Assembly: GCA_023386155.1 (NCBI GenBank)
Contig: JAEWKH010000115.1
Coordinates: 1-64,000 of the forward strand
From: Pseudomonadota bacterium
GTDB lineage: Bacteria > Pseudomonadota > Alphaproteobacteria > Rhizobiales > Beijerinckiaceae
DNA length: 64,000 bases
Direction of reading: 5' to 3'
A program made the translations under genes and the position numbers. The notes beneath the pieces are model-generated. The model saw nothing but the letters and a program-made list of their open reading frames with translations, did not search any database and was not told where the DNA came from. Position 1 is the first letter of the stretch. The number at the start of each line of letters is the position of its first letter. Shown piece after piece: positions 25,937-35,464 of the stretch.

Positions 25937-28711
25937 ATGCCGGACAGTGTGAGCGTTATGGGGGATGGCGTCGTTCGCGACCTGCGCGGCACCGCTGCCG
26001 CGGTCAGGGGCATCGCTGCGCCCGATCCGTCGAGCGCGCAGCTTCTGTCCATCCTTCGCCAAGCTCCCGGCTTCTTCTGCTTTCTTCGCTGCCCGGACGA
26101 TGTCATCGCCCTGACGAACACCGCCTTTCGGCAACTCGCCGGGGGCGAGGATATCGCCGAACGCGCCCTGGACGAGACGCCCCTGGCCCGCTGGCCGGGC
26201 TTCAGGGAACGGCTCGATCAGGCCCGTTTCGGCACGGCCTCCCCAACCCCTCTGCGGGTGGGCGTCCCGTGTGAGACGGAGGCTGAGGGCAGAGGCGAGC
26301 GGCGGTTCGTCGAATTCTCGTTCCAGCCCGTCCGGGGAGCGAGCGGGACGCTTCTCGGGATCGCCGTCCACGGCAGCGACGTGACCGAGCATGTCCGGCG
26401 AGAGCAGGAGCTGAGCGCCGAAAACGGGCGACTGGAATCGATCCTCGAGGTCCTCGGCGATGGCTTCGTGGTCTTCGACGAGGAGTTCCGGGTCACCAAG
26501 ATCAACCCCGCCGCGCTCAAATATGACGGGCGCCAGCCCGAGGAGATCATCGGCAAGATACAATGGGAAGCATGGCCGACATCGGCTGGCTCTGCCCTGG
26601 AGGTCGCCTATCGGCGCTGTCTCGCCGAGCAGGTGCAAATCACGTTCGAGCGCCGCTATCTCGGCTTCGGCAAGGACCGATGGCTGGAGCTTCGTCTCTG
26701 CCCGGTTCCGGGCGGGTTTGTCAGCTTCTACCGCGACATCAACGAGCGCAAGGCCTCCGAGGAGGCGCTGCGTGCCAGCGAGGAGCGGTTCAGGGCCCTT
26801 GTCGAGGCCGTTCCCCACCAGGTGTGGGAGGCAGGACCCGATGGATCGGTCGAGTGGTCGAACGGGCGCTTTCCCGAATACCTGGGCATCACTCTCGAGG
26901 AGCTCGCAAGCGGCGCATGGAAGCACATCGTCCATCCGGACGATTATCAGGTTGTCGCCCGGGCCTGGAGCCGGGCCTTGCAGGACGGGACGATCTTCGA
27001 AAGCGAGATCAGGCTGAGACGGGCACGCGACGGGACCTACCGCTGGTTCCTGTCGAAAGCCGTTCCCGTTCGGGATCCCGACGGGAGCGTCATTCGGTGG
27101 ATCGGCACGAACACCGATATCGATGATCAGAAGATGGCCGCGCAGGAGCTGGTTCATCTGAATGCAAGGCTGGAGAAACGCGTCGAGGAGAGCACCCGGG
27201 ACCGGGATCGCCTCTGGCACCTCTCGACCGACCTCATGCTCGTTACCGACTTCGACGGAACGATCGTGACGGCAAATCCGGCCTGGAGCCGCATGCTCGA
27301 TTGGAAGAACGGCGATCTCATTCAGGCGTCCGTCCTCGATTTCATTCACCCGGAGGATCGGGGCGAGGCTCATATGGCGGTCGGGCGGCTTTCCCGCGAC
27401 CTGACCACCTACAGCATCCATAACAGGCTTCGCCATCGGGACGGGTCCTATCGCTGGATCGCCTGGACGGCGGTGTCGGACGAGCACTTCATCCATGCGA
27501 TCGGCCGCGACATCACCGCCGAGCAGGAGGCCGCTCAGGCGCTCAGGCAGGCGGAGGAAGCTCTTCGGCAATCGCAGAAGATGGAGGCGGTGGGCCAGCT
27601 CACAGGCGGGATCGCACATGATTTCAACAACCTGCTGACCGGCGTGATCGGCAGCCTGGATCTCATCCAGACCCGTATCGCGCAGGGACGCGCGGGCGAG
27701 GTCGGCCGCTACATCGACGCCGCCATGTCGTCCGCGAACCGGGCCGCTTCGCTCACGCATCGCCTTCTCGCCTTTTCCAGGCGCCAGCCGCTCGACCCGA
27801 AGCCCGTCGATGCAAATGGGCTCGTGGCCTCGATGGACGAGCTGTTCCGGCGCACCACGCGCGAGACGATCCGGGTCGAGCTGCGGGTCGAAAAGGATCT
27901 CTGGCTCACCCTCTGCGATCCCAACCAGCTGGAAAGTGCGCTGCTCAATCTCGTCATCAATGCCCGCGATGCCATGCCCGGCGGAGGCGCCATCATGATC
28001 GAGACGGCGAATGTCGAGCTGGACCTCGCCTATACGTCCACGCAACAGGATGTGAAGCCCGGCCAGTACGTTTGCCTGTCGGTGTCCGATACCGGATCCG
28101 GCATGTCGGAGGATGTGCTCGCGCGGGTGTTCGAGCCGTTCTTCACCACGAAGCCGATCGGTCAGGGCACAGGTCTCGGGCTTTCGATGGTCTACGGATT
28201 CGTCAGGCAGTCCGGCGGACATGTCAGAATCTATTCGGAAGTCGGCCTGGGCACGACCGTCAGGATCTTCCTCCCCCGCTACCTCGGAGACGCCGAGCCT
28301 CAGGACCTCTCCGCCGCGAATGAGCCGGCGGCTCGTCCCAAGGCTCACGAGACCGTGCTCGTGGTCGAGGACGAGCGTGTCGTGCGCGACCTCATCGTGG
28401 AAATGCTCGACGAGCAGGGATATCGCGTCCTTCAGGCCGAGGACGGGCCGGCCGGGCTCGCGGTTCTGCAGAGCGGGCAACAGATCGATCTTCTCCTGAC
28501 CGATGTGGGGCTGCCCGGCCTGAACGGGCGGCAGCTCGCCGATGCCTTCCGCGCCGAGCGGCCGGACCTGAAGGTGCTCTTCATGACCGGCTATGTGGAG
28601 AGCAATCTTCTCTCCGCCGGATTCCTGGGACCGGGCATGGAAGTCATCGCCAAGCCCTTCACCCTCGAAATCCTCGCGGCCCGGATCGAGGCCGTCATCC
28701 GCGGGCCTTGA
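25937..28711 (+). CDS. Hybrid sensor histidine kinase with multiple PAS domains
   Basis: The 924-residue protein contains about four PAS/PAC units, with clear PAC ends near FYRDINERK, WIGTNTDIDDQK and IHAIGRDITAEQ. A HisKA domain follows with GGIAHDFNNLLTG (phospho-acceptor His561). The ATPase domain has NAR DAMPGGG and TGLGLSM, and a C-terminal receiver domain has LLLTDVGLPGL (phospho-acceptor Asp856). It has no transmembrane helix, so it is a cytoplasmic sensor; the PAS ligands are unknown. No response regulator with an output domain lies nearby, so the pathway target is elsewhere. The HDFNN kinase type is common in Methylobacteriaceae. Confidence 0.93.
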   Translation: MPDSVSVMGDGVVRDLRGTAAAVRGIAAPDPSSAQLLSILRQAPGFFCFLRCPDDVIALTNTAFRQLAGGEDIAERALDETPLARWPGFRERLDQARFGTASPTPLRVGVPCETEAEGRGERRFVEFSFQPVRGASGTLLGIAVHGSDVTEHVRREQELSAENGRLESILEVLGDGFVVFDEEFRVTKINPAALKYDGRQPEEIIGKIQWEAWPTSAGSALEVAYRRCLAEQVQITFERRYLGFGKDRWLELRLCPVPGGFVSFYRDINERKASEEALRASEERFRALVEAVPHQVWEAGPDGSVEWSNGRFPEYLGITLEELASGAWKHIVHPDDYQVVARAWSRALQDGTIFESEIRLRRARDGTYRWFLSKAVPVRDPDGSVIRWIGTNTDIDDQKMAAQELVHLNARLEKRVEESTRDRDRLWHLSTDLMLVTDFDGTIVTANPAWSRMLDWKNGDLIQASVLDFIHPEDRGEAHMAVGRLSRDLTTYSIHNRLRHRDGSYRWIAWTAVSDEHFIHAIGRDITAEQEAAQALRQAEEALRQSQKMEAVGQLTGGIAHDFNNLLTGVIGSLDLIQTRIAQGRAGEVGRYIDAAMSSANRAASLTHRLLAFSRRQPLDPKPVDANGLVASMDELFRRTTRETIRVELRVEKDLWLTLCDPNQLESALLNLVINARDAMPGGGAIMIETANVELDLAYTSTQQDVKPGQYVCLSVSDTGSGMSEDVLARVFEPFFTTKPIGQGTGLGLSMVYGFVRQSGGHVRIYSEVGLGTTVRIFLPRYLGDAEPQDLSAANEPAARPKAHETVLVVEDERVVRDLIVEMLDEQGYRVLQAEDGPAGLAVLQSGQQIDLLLTDVGLPGLNGRQLADAFRAERPDLKVLFMTGYVESNLLSAGFLGPGMEVIAKPFTLEILAARIEAVIRGP

Positions 28712-28721
28712 CGATTCTGTT

Positions 28722-28744
28722 CTCCCCGGATCAAGTCCGGGGAG
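28722..28744. terminator. 9-5-9 palindrome between convergent genes
   Basis: CTCCCCGGA and TCCGGGGAG flank TCAAG, 10 bases after the kinase stop. The core matches the repeat at 11921-11967. Position suggests bidirectional termination, although no T-run follows. Confidence 0.55.
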
Positions 28745-28775
28745 GTGATGTCCTGGAAGGGAATGGCGGCCGGGC

Positions 28776-29177
28776 TTACGCCGCAACGGCTTCCGACCGG
28801 CGCAGGCCGACGAACTGGAACTCCGCGTACATCAGCACCACGAGGGCCTGTGCGATCACGAAGGCATAGCCCGCGCTCGTCGGCGCGACCCACCCGCTCA
28901 CCAGGAGCAGCAGGCTGTCGGCGGCCCAGAGGGCATTGCCCAGCACCACGGCCCAGGCGACGGCCTTGTGGATGTGCCCGCGCAGGCCGAGCCAGCCGAT
29001 GAAGGCCGCGTAGGGCAGGAGAACCAGGCCCGCGATGCGCAGGAGCATTTCGGGCAGGCCGAAGATCCCGCTCAACGCACCGGCGCCGATCAGCATCATG
29101 AGGCCGAAGGCGGCGCTGGTGGTGGCATCGGCCACGAGAGCCTGGCGAAGAAGCGGGGAGGATTGGATCGTCATCAT
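28776..29177 (-). CDS. Four-helix integral membrane protein
   Basis: The 133-residue protein has four predicted membrane helices (about 18-38, 44-63, 72-90 and 103-122) with short loops. There are no recognised catalytic motifs. The second codon is also ATG, so translation may begin at 29174. It is divergent from the XRE/MmyB-type regulator that starts 90 bases away. Such regulators often control the gene they face, so this membrane protein is a likely target. Confidence 0.75.
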   Translation of the reverse strand: MMTIQSSPLLRQALVADATTSAAFGLMMLIGAGALSGIFGLPEMLLRIAGLVLLPYAAFIGWLGLRGHIHKAVAWAVVLGNALWAADSLLLLVSGWVAPTSAGYAFVIAQALVVLMYAEFQFVGLRRSEAVAA

Positions 29178-29267
29178 GGCTGTCTCCTTGTCGTTGGCCG
29201 GTTGAAATCATCAACCCGGCCTCAAGGATTTCGTAAGGAGAGAGCACAGTCGATTACCTCCGAGGTC

Positions 29268-30146
29268 ATGGAAGATGAACGCGCCTCGCGCTATGGTCCG
29301 CCCATGAAAACGACGAGCACCCAACCCGCGACCACCGTCCCGCATGTCGGCGATTACCTGCGTGAATGGCGCCAGCGCCGACGCATGAGCCAGATGGATC
29401 TCGCGCTCGAAGCCGAGATCTCCACCCGGCACCTGAGCTTTCTCGAAACCGGCCGCTCGCAGCCGAGCCGCGAGATGGTGCTGCTGCTTGCGGAGAAACT
29501 CGACATGCCGCTTCGCGAACGCAACATCATGCTGGTCTCGGCGGGCTTCGCGCCGGTCTATTCGCAGCGCTCCCTCGACGATCCGGCGCTCGCCAGCATG
29601 CGTCAGGCGGTGGATCTCGTGTTGAGAGGGCACGATCCCTATCCCGCGCTCGCCGTCGACCGGCATTGGTCGCTCGTGTCCGCCAACGACGCTCTCGTCT
29701 CGCTGATCGGCGATGTGGATCCGGCGCTGATGAAGCCGCCGGTCAACGTGCTGCGCCTGAGCATACATCCCGCGGGACTCGCGCGGCGCATCGTAAACTT
29801 CACCGAGTGGCGCAATCATCTGGTTCACCGCCTGCACGGTCAGGTGGACGCGACGGGCGACGCGGTCCTGGCCAACCTGATCGAGGAACTGCGCGCCTAC
29901 CCGACGCCGGACGCAGCCGCGCGGGCGCCCAGGTCGAGCCGCGACTATGCCGGCATCGTCGTGCCGCTCCAGCTCGCGACGGAGGAGGGCGTGCTGACGC
30001 TCTTCAGCACCACCACGATCTTCGGAACGCCCGTGGACGTCACCCTGTCGGAACTCGCCATCGAGGCATTCTTTCCGGCCGATCCCGAAACGGGCTCGGC
30101 GTTGCGGCGCCTCGCGGAGAAGCGTCAGGCTGCCGCAGCCGGTTGA
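29268..30146 (+). CDS. XRE-family regulator with MmyB-like ligand domain
   Basis: The product is about 292 residues (280 if the ATG at 29304 is used). An N-terminal helix-turn-helix (LREWRQRRRMSQMDLALEAE and HLSFLETGRSQPSREMVL) is followed by a MmyB-like domain (YPALAVDRHWSLVSANDAL, VNVLRLSIHPAGLARRIVNF) of the type proposed to bind fatty acids or other small ligands. The long open frame upstream of 29268 is not supported by a ribosome site. It is transcribed away from the four-helix membrane protein and probably controls it and possibly itself. Confidence 0.88.
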   Translation: MEDERASRYGPPMKTTSTQPATTVPHVGDYLREWRQRRRMSQMDLALEAEISTRHLSFLETGRSQPSREMVLLLAEKLDMPLRERNIMLVSAGFAPVYSQRSLDDPALASMRQAVDLVLRGHDPYPALAVDRHWSLVSANDALVSLIGDVDPALMKPPVNVLRLSIHPAGLARRIVNFTEWRNHLVHRLHGQVDATGDAVLANLIEELRAYPTPDAAARAPRSSRDYAGIVVPLQLATEEGVLTLFSTTTIFGTPVDVTLSELAIEAFFPADPETGSALRRLAEKRQAAAAG

Positions 30147-30198
30147 TGGGAGCCCTGCCTTAACCACCCATCAACCTTAACCCGCGATAACTTTGAGA

Positions 30199-30227
30199 CA
30201 CGGAGCCCTCCTGCTGGATGCTCCGTG
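30199..30227 (+). other. Stem-loop in the leader of the SleB-type hydrolase gene
   Basis: CACGGAGC and GCTCCGTG form a perfect eight-pair stem with a 13-base loop, ending 30 bases before the GTG start at 30258. It could be a terminator of the regulator gene (no T-run directly after) or a leader structure. Confidence 0.35.
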
Positions 30228-30257
30228 ATGTTCAAGAGTTTTTGCAGGGTGTAGCGC

Positions 30258-31487
30258 GTGCGTCTTCCGTATCGTCGATCTCGGGTGAAATGGATCTGCG
30301 CCACGACGGCTCCCTGGGCGCTGGCGACCGGCCTCCTGATCTCGTTCACGGCGTCCGCGAGCAACGATCTCCATTCGGGGGTCAGCTTCACGCCGCGCAG
30401 CGCGACGGGCCGCCTCGTCGATGCCGCCCTCATTCCTCCCACGGGCGCCTCCATCGCCGACGGAAAGCTCGGGATCGAGCGCGACATTCTCCGAACCCTC
30501 CCGCGCTACGATCTGCCCGACGAGTCAGCCGATTCCTCGCCGCTCAAGGCTGACAGGAAGGCCGATGCGGGTCCCGACGCCATCGTGGACCGCTCGCTGA
30601 AGGGCAACCCGCTGGTGGCGCCGCACGCCACCCTGTCCCGCCGCGCCGGGCAACTGCGCCCGACCCTCAATCAGGTCGGCAGCGCGCGCCTGCTCTACAG
30701 CCACGACGAGCGGCTCCTGCCGCCCACGGTGCTCATGGAAGGCCAGCTCGAGGCGCCGGAGACCGAGCAGGTCTTCGAGCCCTGGCAGGCGCCCGAATAC
30801 ACCACGACGCGTCAGGCCACCTCCGTGCAGTCGCCGTCGGCCGCGGCGGCGGGCTCCACCGGAGCCGCCGCGAGCCCGACGACTCCCATGGTGAAGCGCG
30901 CCATCACCCTGTCCTCCACGACGCCGGCTCCGGTCGAGGCGACGCCCATCGAGATCGCGGCCGCGCCCGTGTCCCTGCAATCGCCGCGCCTCGACAGGGG
31001 CGGCTACGGCGAAAGCCTCATCCCCAAATCCGATGACGACGGCCGTCCGCGCTATGCCGACCTGATCGACCCCGACAACCTGGGCAAGGAGCAGCGCTGC
31101 CTCGCCGAGGCGGTCTATTTCGAGGCCCGCAGCGAGTCCGTGGAGGGGCAGGCAGCGGTGGCCCAGGTGGTGCTCAATCGGATGAAGAGCGGGCTCTATC
31201 CCTCGTCGATCTGCGGCGTGGTCTACCAGAACCGCCACCGCCATCTCGCCTGCCAGTTCACCTTCGCCTGCGAGGGCAAGGCCCTCCGCATCCGCGACGC
31301 CGAGTCGTGGGAGCGCGCCAAGACCGTCGCGAGCGCCGTGCTCGAGGGCAAGACCTACCTGGCCGATGTGGGCGGGGCGACGCATTACCATGCGAATTAC
31401 GTGAGGCCCTACTGGGCCCGCCGCCTGAAGAAGATGGACGTGATCGGGCGGCACATCTTCTACAAGCTCAAGCCCGGCCAGACTTGA
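30258..31487 (+). CDS. SleB-type cell wall hydrolase
   Basis: The 409-residue protein starts at GTG and has an N-terminal export signal (TTAPWALATGLLISFTASAS). A long proline/alanine-rich linker follows (about 30-270), then a C-terminal Hydrolase_2 (SleB/CwlJ) domain beginning RCLAEAVYFEARSESVEGQ, with CGVVYQ and THYHANYV. Members cleave peptidoglycan as amidases or transglycosylases; the conserved Glu in AVYFEARSE is the expected catalytic residue. The protein probably acts in the periplasm during wall remodelling. Confidence 0.88.
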   Translation: MRLPYRRSRVKWICATTAPWALATGLLISFTASASNDLHSGVSFTPRSATGRLVDAALIPPTGASIADGKLGIERDILRTLPRYDLPDESADSSPLKADRKADAGPDAIVDRSLKGNPLVAPHATLSRRAGQLRPTLNQVGSARLLYSHDERLLPPTVLMEGQLEAPETEQVFEPWQAPEYTTTRQATSVQSPSAAAAGSTGAAASPTTPMVKRAITLSSTTPAPVEATPIEIAAAPVSLQSPRLDRGGYGESLIPKSDDDGRPRYADLIDPDNLGKEQRCLAEAVYFEARSESVEGQAAVAQVVLNRMKSGLYPSSICGVVYQNRHRHLACQFTFACEGKALRIRDAESWERAKTVASAVLEGKTYLADVGGATHYHANYVRPYWARRLKKMDVIGRHIFYKLKPGQT

Positions 31488-31575
31488 TAAATCAGGCCTC
31501 GCGTGCGCTCCGGCACTTTGTAAAATGAAATAACGTATTATAACGTCCAGGTGCAGCATTGACGGCGAGGGCATC

Positions 31576-33006
31576 GTGGCGAGCATCCGAGATTCCGTTC
31601 CAGGTTCCGGCTATGGCAACGCCTATGTGGATTCCCTTGTCTGGGGCGGCGCGGCCTGGGATGTCTCGAGGGGGCCGATCAAGGTCTGGTTCGGCCGGAG
31701 CGCGGACTACGCGGCGGCGAGCGCCGTTCACGGCCCCAGCGACGTCCTGGCGAGCGGCGCATCGGCGCGGAACTGGACCGATGCCGAAATGGGCGCCTTC
31801 GATTACGCGGTCCAGGTCTTTGCGCGGGTTTGCGGGCTGACATTCGAGCTCGCCGATTCCGCCGCGAAGGCCGATATCGTCTGGTGGAAGACGTCCCTGA
31901 GCGGCGGCACGCTCGGCCTGCACGAGCTGCCGGGCACGGGCCAGACCTGGGGATATTTCGACCCTGCGGCCGCCTCCTGGAGCACCCTGTACTTCGGCGG
32001 CGACGGCCTCAACACCGTGCTGCACGAACTGGGCCACGGCATGGGGCTGGCCCATCCGCACGACGGCGGGGCGCGCGAGGACGCAACCGCCTTTCCGGGC
32101 GTCACGGACATCTATTCGACAGGGAAACATGGCCTCAACCAGGGCATCTGGACGGTCATGTCCTACAATACCGGATGGGACAAGGCGGGATCCGATCTGA
32201 CCTTCGGCAACCAAGCGGGGCTCGGCGCCTTCGATATCGCCGCGCTGCAGGCTCTCTACGGCAGGAACATGGAGGCGACCGGGGGGAACGACGTCTATAC
32301 CCTGCCGACCCTGAACCTGATGGCCAATGAGCAGGGATGGTTCTGCCTCTGGGATGCGGGCGGGCGGGACACGATCACCGCGGCGAAGGCATCGGCCGGC
32401 GTCGTGATCGATCTGCGCGCCGCGACCCTGCAGCAGGGCGATCCCCATGCGGGCGGCTTCGTCTCCCGCGAGAAAGGGGTCGCCGGCGGCTACACGATCG
32501 CGAACGGCGCGACGATCGAGAACGCCACCGGCGGGCGCCATGCCGACAAGCTCCAGGGCAATTCCGCCGCGAACGTGCTAAGCGGCGGCGGCGGCGCGGA
32601 CACGCTTCTCGGCGGCGCCGGCGACGACACCCTCCGCGGGGGCGGGGGCAACGACAAGCTCTCTGGCGGCGCGGGCTCGGACGTCTTCGTGTTCGACAGC
32701 AAGACCGGTAAGAGCGCGAATGTCGACCAGCTCACCGACTTCAATGCGACCTATGATTCGATCCGGCTCGACAACAAGATCTTCACCGAGCTGGGCTCCG
32801 GCAGCGCGTCCAGGCCGAAGATGGTCAAGGCCGACATGTTCGTCCGGGCCTCGAAGGCGCAGGACCGGGAGGACCGGATCATCTACGACAAGACGAGCGG
32901 CGCGCTCTCCTACGACCCGGACGGCACGGGTGCCGCCAAGGCCGTGAAGATCGCCACCCTCGACAAGAACCTGAAGATCGGCCACCAGGACTTCTTCGTG
33001 GTGTAG
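31576..33006 (+). CDS. RTX metalloprotease, serralysin (M10B)-like
   Basis: The 476-residue secreted zinc protease carries HELGHGMGLAHP (zinc ligands His150, His154 and His160; catalytic Glu151) and a Met-turn in WTVMSYN, the metzincin signature. Residues about 330-370 are RTX repeats (GGGGADTLLGGAGDDTLRGG). The C-terminal module ends HQDFFVV, like the other two RTX proteins here. There is no signal peptide and the start is GTG, so type I secretion is expected. The Peptidase_M10_C-like region between protease and repeats is recognisable (AFDIAALQALYG). No dedicated inhibitor or ABC exporter is adjacent, unlike classic aprA loci. Confidence 0.9.
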   Translation: MASIRDSVPGSGYGNAYVDSLVWGGAAWDVSRGPIKVWFGRSADYAAASAVHGPSDVLASGASARNWTDAEMGAFDYAVQVFARVCGLTFELADSAAKADIVWWKTSLSGGTLGLHELPGTGQTWGYFDPAAASWSTLYFGGDGLNTVLHELGHGMGLAHPHDGGAREDATAFPGVTDIYSTGKHGLNQGIWTVMSYNTGWDKAGSDLTFGNQAGLGAFDIAALQALYGRNMEATGGNDVYTLPTLNLMANEQGWFCLWDAGGRDTITAAKASAGVVIDLRAATLQQGDPHAGGFVSREKGVAGGYTIANGATIENATGGRHADKLQGNSAANVLSGGGGADTLLGGAGDDTLRGGGGNDKLSGGAGSDVFVFDSKTGKSANVDQLTDFNATYDSIRLDNKIFTELGSGSASRPKMVKADMFVRASKAQDREDRIIYDKTSGALSYDPDGTGAAKAVKIATLDKNLKIGHQDFFVV

Positions 33007-33150
33007 CGACGATGGCGCCGGCCGGCGCGGGGAGGCCCGATAGGGTTTCATCCATCACAAAGCGTCATGCCAAAGCCTACAAACTTTCAATGTTGCTGAT
33101 GCGTGACTTGCGATAGTCTGCGCACCCTTTTCCCCTTGAGGGCCGTGAGC

Positions 33151-34392
33151 ATGTCCGCTTCCCCTGCTCGATCCCGTGTGTCGCCTGAGCTCATCGTCGT
33201 CTGCGGCTGCCTGATCGCCCTGATCACCTTCGGGCCCCGGGCGTCCGCCGGCCTGTTCCAGCTCCCCATGATCACGGAATATGGCTGGGGCCGGGACACC
33301 TTCGGCTTCGCCATCGCGATCCAGAACCTGCTCTGGGGCCTGGGCCAGCCCTTCGCCGGGGCCGTGGCGGATCGGTTCGGGGCCTTCCGCGTGCTCTGCG
33401 CCGGCGCGATCCTCTATGCGCTCGGCCTCGTCGTCATGGCCAATGCGACCACGCCGGGCGTCCTGCATATCGGCGCCGGCGTGCTCATCGGCTTCGGTCT
33501 CTCCGGCTGCTCGTTCAATCTGGTGCTCGGCGCCTTCGGCAAGCTCCTGCCGGAGAAGTGGCGGCCCATGGCCTTCGGCGCCGGAACGGCGGCGGGCTCC
33601 TTCGGCCAGTTCCTGTTCCCGCCCATCGGCAACGTGCTGATCGATGCCTTCGGCTGGCAGCAGGCGCTGCTGGTCTTCGCCGCGAGCGTCCTGCTCGTCA
33701 TGCCGCTCGCCCTCGCCCTCGCAACCCGGCCGACCGCCGATTCCGCTCAGGGCGGAGCAGCCGCGATGCCGAACCAGTCGATCCGCCAGGCGCTGACCGA
33801 GGCGTTCCGGCACCGCTCCTACGTGCTGCTCGTGCTCGGATTCTTCACCTGCGGCTTCCAGCTCGCCTTCATCACCGTGCACCTGCCGGCCTACCTGAAG
33901 GATGCGGGCCTCTCGGCGGCCGTCGGCGGATGGACGCTCGCCACCATCGGTCTTGCCAATGCGGTCGGGTCGCTCGCTTCGGGCTGGCTCTCCACCCGCA
34001 TGTCGAAGCGCTGGCTGCTGGCCTGGATCTATCTCGGCCGCTCGGTGGCGATCGCTGCCTTCATCCTGATCCCGGCCTCGCCCCTCAGCTCGATCCTGTT
34101 CGGCGTCTCCATCGGCCTGCTCTGGCTCTCCACCGTGCCGCCCACATCCTCCCTCGTGATGCTGATGTTTGGCACCCGCTACATGGCCATGCTCTACGGC
34201 TTCGCGTTCTTCTCGCACCAGGTCGGCGGCTTCCTCGGCGTGTGGCTCGGTGGATTGCTTTACGAGATCAACGGCAATTACAGCGCGGTCTGGTGGCTCT
34301 CGGTCCTGCTCGGCCTTGCCTCCGCGTTGATCAACCTGCCGATCAAGGAGCAGCCCGTCGCCCGCGCGCCGGCGCTGCAGCCTGCGGAATAA
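33151..34392 (+). CDS. Major facilitator superfamily transporter
   Basis: The 413-residue permease has about twelve hydrophobic helices. The N-terminal half contains FAGAVADRFGAFRV, the loop 2-3 motif of MFS carriers, and the second half has a parallel GWLSTRMSKRWLL. The sequence style (LITFGPRASAGLFQLPM; GVLIGFGLSGCSFNLVLG) resembles the oxalate/formate antiporter or monocarboxylate group, but the substrate cannot be read. The ATG at 33151 is preferred over 33103 because the hydrophobic core begins just after. It is followed by acuI, which reduces acryloyl-CoA; a shared role with short carboxylates is possible but speculative. Confidence 0.85.
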   Translation: MSASPARSRVSPELIVVCGCLIALITFGPRASAGLFQLPMITEYGWGRDTFGFAIAIQNLLWGLGQPFAGAVADRFGAFRVLCAGAILYALGLVVMANATTPGVLHIGAGVLIGFGLSGCSFNLVLGAFGKLLPEKWRPMAFGAGTAAGSFGQFLFPPIGNVLIDAFGWQQALLVFAASVLLVMPLALALATRPTADSAQGGAAAMPNQSIRQALTEAFRHRSYVLLVLGFFTCGFQLAFITVHLPAYLKDAGLSAAVGGWTLATIGLANAVGSLASGWLSTRMSKRWLLAWIYLGRSVAIAAFILIPASPLSSILFGVSIGLLWLSTVPPTSSLVMLMFGTRYMAMLYGFAFFSHQVGGFLGVWLGGLLYEINGNYSAVWWLSVLLGLASALINLPIKEQPVARAPALQPAE

Positions 34393-34477
34393 GCCGACCT
34401 CTGCTGCGAAGGAATGAGCCTGAAGCGCTTGCCCTGATCCTCCGCCGCGCCACAAATGGGTGCGGGGAGGAATCGGC

Positions 34478-35464
34478 ATGAGCACGTTCAAGGCCGTCGT
34501 CATCGACAAGAATGAATCGGGTCAGGCCGTCGAGATCCGCACCTTCGACGAGGCGGATCTCATGGATGGCGACGTGACCGTCCGCGTGTCGCATTCGACG
34601 CTGAACTACAAGGACGGCCTCGCAATCACCGGCAAGGCCCCGGTGGTGCGCCGCTTCCCCATGATTCCGGGCGTCGATCTGGCCGGCATCGTGGAAGCTT
34701 CCTCCAATCCCGAGTTCAAGCCCGGCGATGCGGTGGTGCTCAACGGCTGGGGCCTGGGCGAGACCCATCTCGGCGCCTATGCGGAGAAGGTGCGCGTCAG
34801 GGGCGACTGGCTGATCCCGCTGCCGCAGGGGCTGTCGCCCGCGCAGGCCATGGCCGTCGGCACGGCGGGCTACACGGCGATGCTCTGCCTGATGGCCCTG
34901 GAGCGGCATGGCTTGAGGCCGGATCGCGGTCCCGCCATCGTCACGGGCGCCGTCGGCGGTGTCGGATCTGTGGCCGTGGCGCTCCTCGCCAAGGCCGGAT
35001 GGCATGTGGTCGCCTCCACGGGGCGGCCCGAGGAGGCCGATTACCTGAAGGGTCTCGGCGCCGCCGAGATCATCGACCGCAGCGAACTCAGCGGTCCCGC
35101 GCGGCCGCTCGCCAAGGAGCGCTTTGCGGCAGGCGTCGACACGGTCGGCTCCACGACGCTGGCCAATGTCCTGTCCATGACGAAATACGGCGGCGCGATC
35201 GCCGCCTGCGGGCTTGCGGGCGGCATGGATCTGCCGACGACTGTCGCGCCCTTCATCCTGCGCAACGTGGCGCTGCTCGGGGTCGATTCCGTCATGGCTC
35301 CGAAGGCGCTACGGATCGAGGCCTGGAGCCGGATCGCCCGCGAACTCGACCACGGCAAGCTTGCCGCCATGACTTCGACGATCCCGCTCGATCAGGTCCT
35401 CGAGGCGGGCAAGCGGATCGTCGAGGGCAGGATCAAGGGGCGCGTGGTGGTGGAGATCGGTTAA
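34478..35464 (+). CDS. acuI: Acryloyl-CoA reductase / YhdH-family quinone oxidoreductase
   Basis: The 328-residue protein is a medium-chain reductase without the catalytic zinc ligands. It has NYKDGLAITGKAPVVRRFP, IPGVDLAGIVE, the NADPH-binding VTGAVGGVGSVAVALLAKAG and a C-terminal TTIPLDQVLEA-like end. This matches AcuI/YhdH, which reduces toxic acryloyl-CoA to propionyl-CoA with NADPH. The ATG at 34478 is preceded by GGGGAGG. Its stop overlaps the convergent LysR gene's stop by two bases. Confidence 0.88.
   Translation: MSTFKAVVIDKNESGQAVEIRTFDEADLMDGDVTVRVSHSTLNYKDGLAITGKAPVVRRFPMIPGVDLAGIVEASSNPEFKPGDAVVLNGWGLGETHLGAYAEKVRVRGDWLIPLPQGLSPAQAMAVGTAGYTAMLCLMALERHGLRPDRGPAIVTGAVGGVGSVAVALLAKAGWHVVASTGRPEEADYLKGLGAAEIIDRSELSGPARPLAKERFAAGVDTVGSTTLANVLSMTKYGGAIAACGLAGGMDLPTTVAPFILRNVALLGVDSVMAPKALRIEAWSRIARELDHGKLAAMTSTIPLDQVLEAGKRIVEGRIKGRVVVEIG

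Noticed and set aside
25703..28786. Long minus-strand open frame opposite the hybrid histidine kinase
   Set aside because: It is an antisense shadow of the kinase; no recognisable domain and no ribosome site.
32578..34509. Minus-strand open frames opposite the metalloprotease and the MFS transporter
   Set aside because: Shadows of well-supported plus-strand genes.
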